From positions 1 to 46,108 of the forward strand of contig JAQXGK010000042.1 of assembly GCA_029006345.1 (NCBI GenBank): a stretch of DNA of 46,108 bases, in the 5' to 3' direction. A program made the translations under genes and the position numbers. This stretch comes from Bacillota bacterium. GTDB taxonomy: Bacteria; Bacillota; Clostridia; Oscillospirales; SIG627. Shown piece by piece: positions 18,884 through 28,464 of the stretch. Under the pieces are notes generated by a model. The model saw only the letters and a list, made by a program, of their open reading frames with translations, searched no databases and was not told the DNA's origin. Numbering within the stretch: the stretch's first letter is position 1; each line of letters opens with the position of its first letter.

Positions 18884-20262
18884 TTTGACAATCTCACATC
18901 CACGCTGCAGTCGTCCTTTTTATCGGTGGAATAAACAACGTAATACCCTATATTTGCCGAAGGCGCCGCTGTCACCGGTACCACAGTCGGACCGGGACTT
19001 GAAAGGTCCGACATATCAATAGTAAGATTAAGAGACGAAACAATCTCCTCCTTGCTGAGCTTTTCAAAATCCTTTGAATTGCCGCGCACGCTTACCGTAA
19101 AGTATGTATCGGTAAACGAATACCTCATATCGCCCGGCTCTATAACCCTGATATTGCAATCGGCAAGGCTTTGGGCGTCCAGGTAAACCGGCAGGCGGCG
19201 GACGCTGCCCTCCCTGACCCGGGCGGTGACGGTTATATCCGAAATATCGCTTGCATTTTCAATTCCCTCCGGGAGCACCAAACGGACATTAGAAGAAAAC
19301 ACATCGTTATACAGCAGCTCCTCGTCAAGCGTATAGAAGGTATATTCGTCAAGCGTTGCAAGGTCCTCTACGCTTCCCTTGACGAGTATCTCGTCCGCTG
19401 AAAGCCTGACGTCAACAGCGTCCGAACCGAGAGTGCCGTTTCGCAGGTCGGTAGTCAAACGCACCGTCTTATACATTTCAACCGAGTAATGCACATTTAC
19501 CTCGGAAACATTGGTCCTCAAATACGGATTTACCACTTCGTTTCCGTAATTATCCACAAGAGTTATCCTGCTGACAACGTCAACGCTGGAAGAAAGTGTG
19601 CCGAGGTCTATATTCAAAAGCGCGCAGCTGACGCTGTCCACGACGCTCTTCGGCCCTGTGACCATAACGGTCGGCGTCTCTATTCTTTCATCCACCATAT
19701 AATCGGAATCTGACTTGACAAACGTCGTGCTGGTTTTGACCGGCTTGGACTCGGATACCTCTTCGTCCACGAACACAGTGACCGAGCTCGGGCTGCAAAC
19801 GGAAACATTCACGCCGTTGGGCACGTTTACATTTACCTTGAGCGTGTATTCGCCGGCTTCGGTTATTCCCGAGAGATCGACATAGGTAACAATGTCGTCC
19901 TCTGTCAGCTTATTTATGGTATTTTTCTTGCCCTCCACGGTAATATCAACCAATGCGTCATTGCCTGAGATGACGGAAATATTATAGTTTTCGACAAGCT
20001 CGGCGGCGTACTTATTTGTCACCGCGAGATTACTGAAGTTCTTTGTCGTTGTAGTGGTATCGACACTCGACGCATAAACCCAAATAACCACCGCGCACAG
20101 CACGGCAAGTATTTTTGCGGCGAGGGAGCCCTTCTGAGAGGAAGACGGCGAGGGCTGTGAAGCTCCGGAGGACGCGCCGGCTGACGGCGCACCGCTGCCG
20201 CCGTCGGATTTTTCGCTGAAAATACTTCCGACATCCAGCGGCTCTTGCTTACTCTTTTTCAT
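18880..20262 (-). CDS. cdaR: YbbR-domain protein, CdaA regulator CdaR
   Basis: Single TM then YbbR repeats; directly downstream of cdaA. Confidence 0.85.
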   Translation of the reverse strand: MKKSKQEPLDVGSIFSEKSDGGSGAPSAGASSGASQPSPSSSQKGSLAAKILAVLCAVVIWVYASSVDTTTTTKNFSNLAVTNKYAAELVENYNISVISGNDALVDITVEGKKNTINKLTEDDIVTYVDLSGITEAGEYTLKVNVNVPNGVNVSVCSPSSVTVFVDEEVSESKPVKTSTTFVKSDSDYMVDERIETPTVMVTGPKSVVDSVSCALLNIDLGTLSSSVDVVSRITLVDNYGNEVVNPYLRTNVSEVNVHYSVEMYKTVRLTTDLRNGTLGSDAVDVRLSADEILVKGSVEDLATLDEYTFYTLDEELLYNDVFSSNVRLVLPEGIENASDISDITVTARVREGSVRRLPVYLDAQSLADCNIRVIEPGDMRYSFTDTYFTVSVRGNSKDFEKLSKEEIVSSLNLTIDMSDLSSPGPTVVPVTAAPSANIGYYVVYSTDKKDDCSVDVRLSK

Positions 20263-20297
20263 AAAATCTTGCCGTCCTTTCCCCGTTATTTATTATC

Positions 20298-21134
20298 TCA
20301 CTTATTCTTGCGCAGCTTGAGTCTGCCTCCCGATTCCCTGTTGTCAAGGTCGAGCAGCGACACAAGCTCGTTCTGAAGCGTATATTTATCGAAATCTCTT
20401 TTCAGCTTTCCGTTTCTTGCCACCGAAATAGTGCCTGTCTCCTCGCTGACCACCACCACGAGAGCATCGCTGATTTCACTCAGACCGAGTGCGGCCCGGT
20501 GGCGGGTGCCGAGATTTTTGTCGATGGAATTATTCTGCGAGAGCGGCAAAAAGCACCCGCAGGAATGGATGCGTCCGTCACGCAGTATCATTGCGCCGTC
20601 GTGAAGCGGAGCTTTATTGAAGAAAATATTCTTGATAAGCGCGCAGTTGATATCGGCATTGACGGGAACGCCGGTTCTTATTTCATCGCCCAGGCGGGTC
20701 TCCCGCTCAATGACAATCAAAGCTCCCGTCCTGCTGTCGGAAAGGTCCGAGCAGGCTGTAGTCAGCTCGTCGAGCCACGAAACGACATCGCTCTTTCGCT
20801 TGGACTCACCGATATTCGTAACGCCGCCGCCCACCTTCTCCAGCACCGAGCGAAGCTCCGGCTGAAAGATGATGATAAGCGCGATAAGTCCGACCTGCAT
20901 TATGTTTTCTATGATAAAGCTGAATGCCTTCATACCCGAAAGCTCGCTTATGCCGAGTGCTATCAGCAGGATAACAACGCCGACGGCCAGCTTGCCGGCA
21001 CGGCGCTCGCGAACAAACATGAAAGCATAATACAGGATTACCGAAACAATGAGAATATCGATAATATCGACTATCGGATTCATATTGGCAAAAAGATTTC
21101 CGAGGTTTGAAAACCACTCTTTTACGGCTCCCAT
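20298..21134 (-). CDS. cdaA: Diadenylate cyclase CdaA
   Basis: N-terminal TM helices; DGAMILRDGRI and GTRHRAALGLSE (DGA and RHR motifs). Confidence 0.97.
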   Translation of the reverse strand: MGAVKEWFSNLGNLFANMNPIVDIIDILIVSVILYYAFMFVRERRAGKLAVGVVILLIALGISELSGMKAFSFIIENIMQVGLIALIIIFQPELRSVLEKVGGGVTNIGESKRKSDVVSWLDELTTACSDLSDSRTGALIVIERETRLGDEIRTGVPVNADINCALIKNIFFNKAPLHDGAMILRDGRIHSCGCFLPLSQNNSIDKNLGTRHRAALGLSEISDALVVVVSEETGTISVARNGKLKRDFDKYTLQNELVSLLDLDNRESGGRLKLRKNK

Positions 21135-21368
21135 ACGTCCACCGCCTTCCGTTTGATTCCAACTGACTTAAAGGTTATTAAGAGTCATTTGAGAGTATAT
21201 CTACTCATGCTGATATTGTAACATAAAATATGCGAAAATAAAAGGGTTTTTTTCGCAAAACGGGAGCGGCGGCAAAAAATCGGCCGTGCGCCCTTTCCTG
21301 CGTATGCGCTTTACCCGAAACAGCGGCACGAGGCTTGTCTCAACAGCCGCGCCGCGCGCCAATGTGGG

Positions 21369-22784
21369 TCAGCCGCCCGCCATTTTCTCTATAACCGCCC
21401 GTGCCCTTGCGGCGTCCGCTCTTCCGCGGGTTTCCTTCATTACAAACCCGACCAAGGGCATGAGCGCCGCCTGCTTGCCGCCCCTGAAGTCGGCTATGGC
21501 CTTGGGATTTGCTTCAACCGCTCTGCGGCAGACGGCGTTAAGTTCCTCCTCGCCGATCCCGCTCATATCGCTCTCGTCCACAAGCTCGCACGCGCGGCGT
21601 CCCGTATCCAGCATTTTTTCAAGCGTTTTCTTAACTACAGACGAGTTGATTCCGCCGCTTTCCGCAAGCTCAATAAGCTCGGCAAGCATTTCGGGCGATA
21701 CCGAGATATCAAACCGCTCCTTATCCGCCTCTGTCGGAAAGCGCTTGAAAATATGTGACGTTATCAGGTTTGCCGCGGTTTTCGGCGTTTTGATGTATTT
21801 GCACACCTCATCGAAATACTCGGAGATGCGGCGGTATTTGCATATGTTTGCGCAATCCGGCTCCGGGATGCCGTATTCCGACAGATAGCGCTTTTCTCTG
21901 GCGTCCGGCATTTCGGGCAAGGCGGCGCGTATTGCCTCTACCCTCTGTTCATCCACAAGGATATCAACGAGGTCGGGCTCCGGAAAATATCGGTAATCGT
22001 GCGCGTCTTCCTTGGAGCGCATGCTCTCGGTTTTGCCGGTTTTTTCATTAAAGCGCCGCGTTTCCTGTACTACCTCGCCGCCGCTTTCGAGCAAGGCGGT
22101 CTGTCTGTCAAATTCGTACCGCAGTGCCTTCGAAATAAATGACAGCGAATTCATATTCTTGATTTCCGTGCGTGTGCCGAGCGTCTGCGCGCCCTGCGGT
22201 CTGACCGAAATATTGACGTCGCACCTGAGCGAGCCCTCCTGCATTCTGACGTCCGAAATGCCGGTGTAGCGGATAATCAGCTGAAGCTTTCCGATATATT
22301 CCCTTATCTCGTCGGCAGAACGGAAATCGGGCTCGGTGACTATTTCAATAAGGGGAACGCCGCCGCGGTTATAATCCACGAAGGTATTGCCGTTTTCGTG
22401 AATCAGCTTGCCCGCATCCTCCTCGATATGTATTCGCTTGATACGAACGGTTTTACCGCTTTTCAGGCGGACATATCCGTCCTCGCAGAGCGGTTTTTCG
22501 TGCTGGGTTATCTGATACGCCTTCGGAAGATCGGGATAAAAATAGTTTTTCCTGTCCATTTTCGAGAGAGGATTTATGCGGCAATTGAGCGCAAGTCCCG
22601 CTTTGATCGCGTAATTGACCGCCTGTTCGTTGAGCACCGGAAGCGTTCCCGGCAATCCTACGCAAACCGGACAGCAATGTGTGTTAGGCTCGCCGCCGAA
22701 CCCGGTAGTGCAGGAACAGAAAATCTTGGTCTTTGTATTGAGCTCGACGTGGGTTTCAAGCCCCGCTATCATTTCATACATCAA
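21369..22784 (-). CDS. gatB: Asp-tRNA(Asn)/Glu-tRNA(Gln) amidotransferase subunit B
   Basis: GLETHVELNTKTKIFCSC, CPVCVGLPGTLPVLN, RKNYFYPDLPKAYQITQ. Confidence 0.97.
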   Translation of the reverse strand: MMYEMIAGLETHVELNTKTKIFCSCTTGFGGEPNTHCCPVCVGLPGTLPVLNEQAVNYAIKAGLALNCRINPLSKMDRKNYFYPDLPKAYQITQHEKPLCEDGYVRLKSGKTVRIKRIHIEEDAGKLIHENGNTFVDYNRGGVPLIEIVTEPDFRSADEIREYIGKLQLIIRYTGISDVRMQEGSLRCDVNISVRPQGAQTLGTRTEIKNMNSLSFISKALRYEFDRQTALLESGGEVVQETRRFNEKTGKTESMRSKEDAHDYRYFPEPDLVDILVDEQRVEAIRAALPEMPDAREKRYLSEYGIPEPDCANICKYRRISEYFDEVCKYIKTPKTAANLITSHIFKRFPTEADKERFDISVSPEMLAELIELAESGGINSSVVKKTLEKMLDTGRRACELVDESDMSGIGEEELNAVCRRAVEANPKAIADFRGGKQAALMPLVGFVMKETRGRADAARARAVIEKMAGG

Positions 22785-24244
22785 AGCTGCACTCCCAATC
22801 TGCTGTTTTTTATGTAAATCCGCTCTGTGGCGGTCTCAAATATATGAGCCGCGTCCAGAAGCGTGTGTTCGCAAAATGCCCGGCCGATAAGCTGCATTCC
22901 TATCGGCATACCGTCGGCGTCAAATCCGCAGGGTACGGCAGCGGCAGGCAAGCCGGCGATATTCGCGCTCACGGTGCAGATATCGCTCTGATACGTTTTC
23001 ACGGGATCGGACACGGCAATGCCCCTGCGAAACGCCGCGGTCGGAGCAGTAGGTGCAAGCAGAATATCGCACTGCTTAAGGCAGTTTTCAAAATCTGCGG
23101 TTATACTTTTGCGAAGTAAATTTGCTTTTTTATAGTATTCGTCGTAATAGCCCGAGCTCAACACGAAGGTGCCCAGCAGGATTCGTCTTCTCACCTCGGC
23201 GCCGAAGCCCTCGGTGCGGGTTCTGCGTGCAATTTCATGTGCATTTTCACCGCCCTGCGCCCTGTACCCGAAGCGAATGCCGTCATACCGTCCGAGATTG
23301 GAGGAGGCCTCGGCACAGGCGAGAATATAATATACCGGCAGGGCGTACTTCAGCGTCGGCAGGCTGACCTGCACAAGCTGTGCGCCGAGCGATCGGTAAA
23401 CCGCGGCGGCATTTGACAGCGCTTTTGCCACATCGGGGCACAGACTGTCATAAAACTCACGGGGGATTCCTATTTTCACGCCCTTAGCGCTGTCCAAGCG
23501 CCGGGAGGGCGCGGCAAATACATCCACAGAGCGAGAGTCCCGCGGGTCGCGGCCGGATATAGCATCGAAAACAACGGCGCAGTCCTCACTGTCTCCGGCG
23601 ATTACTCCTATCTGCTCAAGACTCGACGCATAGGCTATAAGTCCGTAGCGCGAGACGGCGCCGTAGGTGGGTTTCAGCCCGAAGACGCCGCAAAAGCTTG
23701 CCGGCTGACGAACGGAGCCGCCTGTATCGGAGCCGAGGGAATAAACCGCGAGATTTGCGCTCACAGCCGCCGCCGAACCGCCCGAGCTTCCCCCCGCTAC
23801 CTTATTAAAATCAAAAGGATTGGAAGTTGTGCCGTGGCAGGAATTTTCGGTGGACGAGCCCATGGCGAATTCGTCCATATTGGTCTTTCCGAGCAAAACC
23901 GCACCTTCTGCCGTCAGCTTTTGCCAAACGGTCGCGTCGAATATCGGGCGATAGCCGTCAAGCATTTTCGAACAGCAATCCGTGACAATTCCGCAAGTGG
24001 AAATATTGGCTTTGAGCGCCATAGGTATTCCGCACAGCAGCGGAATATCCCCGCCGGACGCGATTCTTTTGTCCGCCGCATCCGCCGCGGCGAGCGCCGT
24101 TTCGGGCGTTGTATGCGAAAAAGCGTTAAGCCTGCCGTTTTCGCTTTGTATCGCGCCGATATACATTTGTGCAAGCTCCCGGGACGAAAGCTGCTTTCCG
24201 ACAAGCATATCGTGAAGCTTATTAATATTGCCCATCACGCTCAC
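22781..24244 (-). CDS. gatA: Asp-tRNA(Asn)/Glu-tRNA(Gln) amidotransferase subunit A
   Basis: Amidase signature GGSSGGSAAAVSANLAVYSLGSDTGGSVRQPASFCG. Confidence 0.97.
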   Translation of the reverse strand: MSVMGNINKLHDMLVGKQLSSRELAQMYIGAIQSENGRLNAFSHTTPETALAAADAADKRIASGGDIPLLCGIPMALKANISTCGIVTDCCSKMLDGYRPIFDATVWQKLTAEGAVLLGKTNMDEFAMGSSTENSCHGTTSNPFDFNKVAGGSSGGSAAAVSANLAVYSLGSDTGGSVRQPASFCGVFGLKPTYGAVSRYGLIAYASSLEQIGVIAGDSEDCAVVFDAISGRDPRDSRSVDVFAAPSRRLDSAKGVKIGIPREFYDSLCPDVAKALSNAAAVYRSLGAQLVQVSLPTLKYALPVYYILACAEASSNLGRYDGIRFGYRAQGGENAHEIARRTRTEGFGAEVRRRILLGTFVLSSGYYDEYYKKANLLRKSITADFENCLKQCDILLAPTAPTAAFRRGIAVSDPVKTYQSDICTVSANIAGLPAAAVPCGFDADGMPIGMQLIGRAFCEHTLLDAAHIFETATERIYIKNSRLGVQL

Positions 24245-24517
24245 CTACTTTTCAAGCACCTTAAAAAAGCCGTTTTCTCCGCCGCCGGCGTTTTGCAGAA
24301 TCTCCCTGCGCGGGAACGAGGCGGCCGCCTCGTCGCTTCTGAAGCGATTGCCGCTGTTATTTTCACCGCAAGCGGTCAAATCGACCGGCGCGCTTTTGAC
24401 CGCATCGGCAAACTGTATCATTTTCTCAAGGCCGCGCGCAAGCTCCCCGGTCTCCTGCTCCGAAACCGAGAGCTCCGCCAACTGTGCCAAGGCAAGTATT
24501 TCATCCTTTGAAATCAT
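24245..24517 (-). CDS. gatC: Asp-tRNA(Asn)/Glu-tRNA(Gln) amidotransferase subunit C
   Basis: MISKDEILALAQLAELSVSEQE…; abuts gatA. Confidence 0.85.
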   Translation of the reverse strand: MISKDEILALAQLAELSVSEQETGELARGLEKMIQFADAVKSAPVDLTACGENNSGNRFRSDEAAASFPRREILQNAGGGENGFFKVLEK

Positions 24518-24652
24518 ATATTCGGTCCTTTCAAAGACATTCTGATTACAAAGTAATTGTAACACAAACAAGGGCTTAAAGCAAAGCCCTGTCGCGCGGT
24601 ATTGTCAATCGCACGCAAAAAAGCGTTTCCGCCTCTTGAAACGGCAAAGCGC

Positions 24653-24681
24653 AAAAAGGCTCCCGCTTTACAGCGAGAGCC
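24653..24681 (-). terminator. Intrinsic terminator of the SGNH hydrolase gene
   Basis: Minus strand GGCTCTCGCTGTAAAGCGGGAGCC + TTTTT; a second weaker hairpin (CGTTTC/GAAACG + T-run) follows at about 24615-24643. Confidence 0.8.
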
Positions 24682-24694
24682 GTGATAAAGCCGT

Positions 24695-25402
24695 TCAGGC
24701 GAGAGCTTCGGGCAAGCGCTCCGATTCCGGTACAAAGAAATTATAGAGAATATTCTCAATCATTTCATGTGCCTTGAGAGTCGGATGTATGCCGTCGTCG
24801 CAGACAAGCGACGGGAGATTGTGCAGCTTTGCTATGTCGCTTCGCAGGTCTATCACCTGACAGCCGTGCTTATGCGCTATATCCTGCACAAGCGAGCTGT
24901 AGTACTCCTGCCAGCGGTAAAGCTCAAATTTATCGCCCAGCCAATGAAGAATTCCGTCGGGGTCGAGCCCCTTTGTTATATACCCGAAGAACTTCTCCGA
25001 ATCAAGCGGAAAAAGCGTCGAGGCAAAAACCTTAGCTCCGGTTTTACGTGCTTTTTCTATCGCTATTCCGTATTGCTCCCTGAAGGCTGATTCCTCTGTA
25101 CGGGGCGAAAACTCTCCGTCGGGATTTTCACTCACCTTTTTCCAGTCGAAGTTGCAGTCATTGCCGCCGTATTCTATCAAAACCGTGTCGCCGTCGCCGC
25201 ATTCCGCAAGATCGGCGTTCATTATCTCTATTCCCTTATCTATCGTAGCGCCCATCTTGCTCGAATTGATAAGCTGAATTCCGTGCCCGGCAAGCCGCGA
25301 GGCGAGAGAGCTTTTGAAAAGGCTGTATCTGCCGGTTTCTCCGGAATACGTTACGCCCTTGAAAATCGAATCTCCGAATATAAAAAGCTTATTCATAACC
25401 AT
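24695..25402 (-). CDS. SGNH/GDSL-family hydrolase
   Basis: FGDSIFKG, EYGGNDCNFD, CDDGIHPTLKAHE. ORF open to 25684; start placed at MVMNKLFIF. Confidence 0.85.
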   Translation of the reverse strand: MVMNKLFIFGDSIFKGVTYSGETGRYSLFKSSLASRLAGHGIQLINSSKMGATIDKGIEIMNADLAECGDGDTVLIEYGGNDCNFDWKKVSENPDGEFSPRTEESAFREQYGIAIEKARKTGAKVFASTLFPLDSEKFFGYITKGLDPDGILHWLGDKFELYRWQEYYSSLVQDIAHKHGCQVIDLRSDIAKLHNLPSLVCDDGIHPTLKAHEMIENILYNFFVPESERLPEALA

Positions 25403-25513
25403 TACCCGCTGTTTACAATAATAAATTATGCGCCGCAGAAAAGTATATGCTCGGCATGTGTTTAAGATGATACTTAGTTTTTTCAAAAAAATACACCCAC
25501 AGCAATAAAAATA

Positions 25514-25552
25514 TGCTATACTATCTGTAAACAGACTCTCTACTGACAGTAG
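25514..25552 (+). promoter_or_regulatory. Extended -10 promoter and candidate operator of the XRE regulator
   Basis: TGCTATACT (25514-25522), CTGTaaACAG (25525-25534), perfect palindrome CTACTGACAGTAG (25540-25552). Confidence 0.5.
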
Positions 25553-25568
25553 ACAGAGAAAAAGTGCA

Positions 25569-26267
25569 ATGTTTGCAACGGTTTTTAAGGGTAATATGGA
25601 AATAAAGGAAAATGTTTCAAAAAACATAACGCTGCTGAGACAGGCCAACGGTATGACGCAGGCGGAGCTCGCCGAGCGGCTCAACTACTCCGACAAAGCG
25701 ATATCCAAATGGGAACGGTGCGAATCAATGCCGGACATTGCTGTGTTAAAGCAAATAGCGGATCTGTTCTGTGTTACGGTGGATTATCTCATTACCGAAC
25801 ACACGGCCGACCAAGCCAAAGAGCAAGCCGAGGGATATCCGAAGTACGAGCTCAATAAGCTGGTGATAGCCTTACTATCCGCAATGCTGGTATGGTTTGT
25901 CGCGTCGGCGCTGTTTATAGGCATAGGCCTCATCAGAGACGACTTTTCGGGGCTGTGGCGAATATTCATAAGCGCGATACCGGTAACCATGATAGTTTTT
26001 CTCGTGTTTAACTCCATTTGGGGCAACCGAAAGCTGAATTATGTCATTATTTCAATTTTAGCCTGGTCGTTTTTGCTGACGCTCTATTTTTTGTTCTTCT
26101 TCCCCTATTCGTGGCAAATAATGATCCTCGGCATTCCGGGTCAGATACTGATAATCCTGTGGTCCCGCCTAAGAACCACTAAAAGAAAGATTAATACAAA
26201 TGCATCTCACGGAAAATCGGCAGGCGACAATATTCCTAAGCAAGATGAGAAAGGTGCGGGCGAATAA
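25569..26267 (+). CDS. XRE-family HTH regulator with C-terminal multi-TM domain
   Basis: ITLLRQANGMTQAELAERLNYSDKAISKWERCESMPDIAVLKQIADLF plus about four hydrophobic segments. Start may be 25596 (MEIKENVSK). Confidence 0.9.
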   Translation: MFATVFKGNMEIKENVSKNITLLRQANGMTQAELAERLNYSDKAISKWERCESMPDIAVLKQIADLFCVTVDYLITEHTADQAKEQAEGYPKYELNKLVIALLSAMLVWFVASALFIGIGLIRDDFSGLWRIFISAIPVTMIVFLVFNSIWGNRKLNYVIISILAWSFLLTLYFLFFFPYSWQIMILGIPGQILIILWSRLRTTKRKINTNASHGKSAGDNIPKQDEKGAGE

Positions 26268-26311
26268 GCTGCGGCCGCCGAAAAGAGCGGTTATCAATCA
26301 GAAATAATATC

Positions 26312-26347
26312 AAAAGCCGACAGAATCTGAGATTCTGTCGGCTTTTT
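26312..26347 (+). terminator. Intrinsic terminator (bidirectional)
   Basis: 16-bp perfect stem AAAAGCCGACAGAATC/GATTCTGTCGGCTTTT with TGA loop and T-run. Confidence 0.92.
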
Positions 26348-26429
26348 TCACTCGGCGGACCGGACTCCGCCGGACTCGCCGCCGCGGCGGATTATTGCAG
26401 CGAAACGGCTGATATCCTCAGTCCAAAAG

Positions 26430-28334
26430 TCAAAGCTTTTCAAGCACCCGGAAGCTGGAATCGACAAATTGCGAAAGCTCGTCGGCTGTCAGAGTTCTCT
26501 GTGCAAGCACAGCTATCGCATAAATCTGATGGGCGATATCCTGCGCTTTACCGTGTGAGGCCTCGTCTGATGCAAGAGCTTCCAGCTTTTTGATAAGCGG
26601 GCAATTCAGGTTTACGACCAGCTTTTCCTCGCCCGGCATAGGCGGAATACTGTTGGAGCGCTGATACATCTTCATCATATCGGCAAAACGGCGCTGTTCT
26701 TCGGAAAGCGTGATGATAGCGGGGGTCTTTTCGCTGTTGAGACGCTCAAAGACAATCTCGGTGCCCTGCTTTGCCGACTCCTCAAACAGCTTCTTGAGAA
26801 CTTCGTTTTCTATCTTCTCGGCATCGTCCTGCTTGAGAACCGAGCTGTCGCAGTCGATGCGGACAAAGCTTATGTCGTTTTCCGTAGTTTCATAGAAGCT
26901 GATAAACTGCGAATCGATAAGCGCGTCGAGATTGAGCACCTTATAACCGGCTTCCCGGAACAGCTTGATATAGTTTACCTGCTGAAGCTGACTGGTAGCA
27001 TAGTAAATCTTCTTCTTTTCGGCGGCGCCGTCCTTCTTATCCCCCGAGTTTTCTGCCTGCGGCTTTGTTTCGGCCGCGGGAAGCGAAGCAATGTACTCGT
27101 CCTTGGTAACAAATTCGTCATCGGTGGTCTTAAAAATCACGGAATTCTTTACGCGCTCAAAGAACTTTGAATCTCTTATCGAGCCGTATTCCACAAACGG
27201 CTTGATATCGTCCCACATCTTCTGATAGTTTTCCCTGTCGTTTTGGAAAAGGGAGTTAATCTTATCCGCAATCTTCTTTGTAATATGCGCCGAAATCTTG
27301 CTGACATAGCCGCTGTTCTGCAGGTAGCTACGTGAGACATTAAGAGGAAGCTCGGGGCAATCAAGCACGCCCTTCAGAAGCATAAGATAATCGGGAATGA
27401 CCTCCTTGATATTATCCGCGACAAACACCTGATTGTAATAAAGCTTGACCTGACCCTCGAGGTTGGAATACTCGTGGCTCATGCTCGGAAAATAGAGAAT
27501 ACCCTTGAAATTCAAAGGATAATCCGCATTTATGTGAATATAAAACAGCGGGTCTCTGTAGTCATTGAACACCTTTTTGTAGAAGGCCTTATACTCCTCG
27601 TCGGTACACTCGGAGGGCTGCCTGAGCCAAAGCGGATGGATATCGTTTATCGGTTCCTTTGCCTTTTCCTTGCCGTCAGCATCCTTTTCGGGCTCTTCGC
27701 CCACAACATCAAGGTATATCTCCACCGGCATAAATGCACAGTATTTGTCAAGCACGGCGCGCACTCTCGTCTTATCCAAAAACTCCTTTTCGGCATCTGT
27801 AATGTGAAGAATTATCTCGGTGCCGCGGTCGGTCTTATCGCCCTCGCCCATCTCATACTCGCCCGTTTCCGTGCAGCTCCAGTAAGCGGCACGGCTTGCC
27901 GGCGCATATGAAAGCGAACGTATTTCAACGATATCTGCGACCATGAACGCCGAATAGAAGCCGAGGCCGAAATGACCTATGATACCGTCGTTTGACTGAC
28001 CCTCTCCCTCATACTTTTCGATGAAATCCAATGCGCCGGACAGCGCTATCTGATTGATGTACTTCTTGATTTCCTCCTCGGTCATGCCGATACCGTTGTC
28101 GCGGACAGTCAGTGTTCCGAGGTCGGTGTCGATAACGACGTGGATATCAAAGCTGTCGGAGCACTTGACCTCGCCGAGGGACGCCAGGCGCTTGAGCTTA
28201 GTAACTGCGTCGCAGGCGTTCGAAACCAGCTCGCGCAGGAATATTTCCTTATCTGAATAAAGCCATCTCTTGATTACGGGGAATATATGCTCCGTCTGAA
28301 CGGAAATTCCGCCTTTTTCAAAATCCTTTGCCAT
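26430..28334 (-). CDS. htpG: Molecular chaperone HtpG (Hsp90)
   Basis: IFLRELVSNACDAVTKL, DNGIGMTEEEI, GHFGLGFYSAFMVAD. Confidence 0.97.
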   Translation of the reverse strand: MAKDFEKGGISVQTEHIFPVIKRWLYSDKEIFLRELVSNACDAVTKLKRLASLGEVKCSDSFDIHVVIDTDLGTLTVRDNGIGMTEEEIKKYINQIALSGALDFIEKYEGEGQSNDGIIGHFGLGFYSAFMVADIVEIRSLSYAPASRAAYWSCTETGEYEMGEGDKTDRGTEIILHITDAEKEFLDKTRVRAVLDKYCAFMPVEIYLDVVGEEPEKDADGKEKAKEPINDIHPLWLRQPSECTDEEYKAFYKKVFNDYRDPLFYIHINADYPLNFKGILYFPSMSHEYSNLEGQVKLYYNQVFVADNIKEVIPDYLMLLKGVLDCPELPLNVSRSYLQNSGYVSKISAHITKKIADKINSLFQNDRENYQKMWDDIKPFVEYGSIRDSKFFERVKNSVIFKTTDDEFVTKDEYIASLPAAETKPQAENSGDKKDGAAEKKKIYYATSQLQQVNYIKLFREAGYKVLNLDALIDSQFISFYETTENDISFVRIDCDSSVLKQDDAEKIENEVLKKLFEESAKQGTEIVFERLNSEKTPAIITLSEEQRRFADMMKMYQRSNSIPPMPGEEKLVVNLNCPLIKKLEALASDEASHGKAQDIAHQIYAIAVLAQRTLTADELSQFVDSSFRVLEKL

Positions 28335-28369
28335 ATATAACACTCCTAACGAAAATTATCGTAAACTAC

Positions 28370-28398
28370 AGTTTAACATTTATGTAATGCTTTGTCAA
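28370..28398 (-). promoter_or_regulatory. Putative sigma-A promoter of htpG
   Basis: Minus strand TTGACA (28393-28398) N17 TAAACT (28370-28375). Confidence 0.65.
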
Positions 28399-28410
28399 GA
28401 AAGTTACGCA

Positions 28411-28442
28411 AAAAAAAGCAAAACCCGCCGCAACGCGGCGGG
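28411..28442 (-). terminator. Intrinsic terminator after ftsZ
   Basis: CCCGCCGC/GCGGCGGG stem, followed on the minus strand by TTTTGCTTTTTTTT. Confidence 0.85.
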
Positions 28443-28464
28443 CTTAAACAAACACTTATGTAAA

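Noticed and set aside
28335-28400. Possible CIRCE element upstream of htpG
   Set aside because: Only a weak AAACTacAGTTT repeat is present; no TTAGCACTC-N9-GAGTGCTAA pattern.
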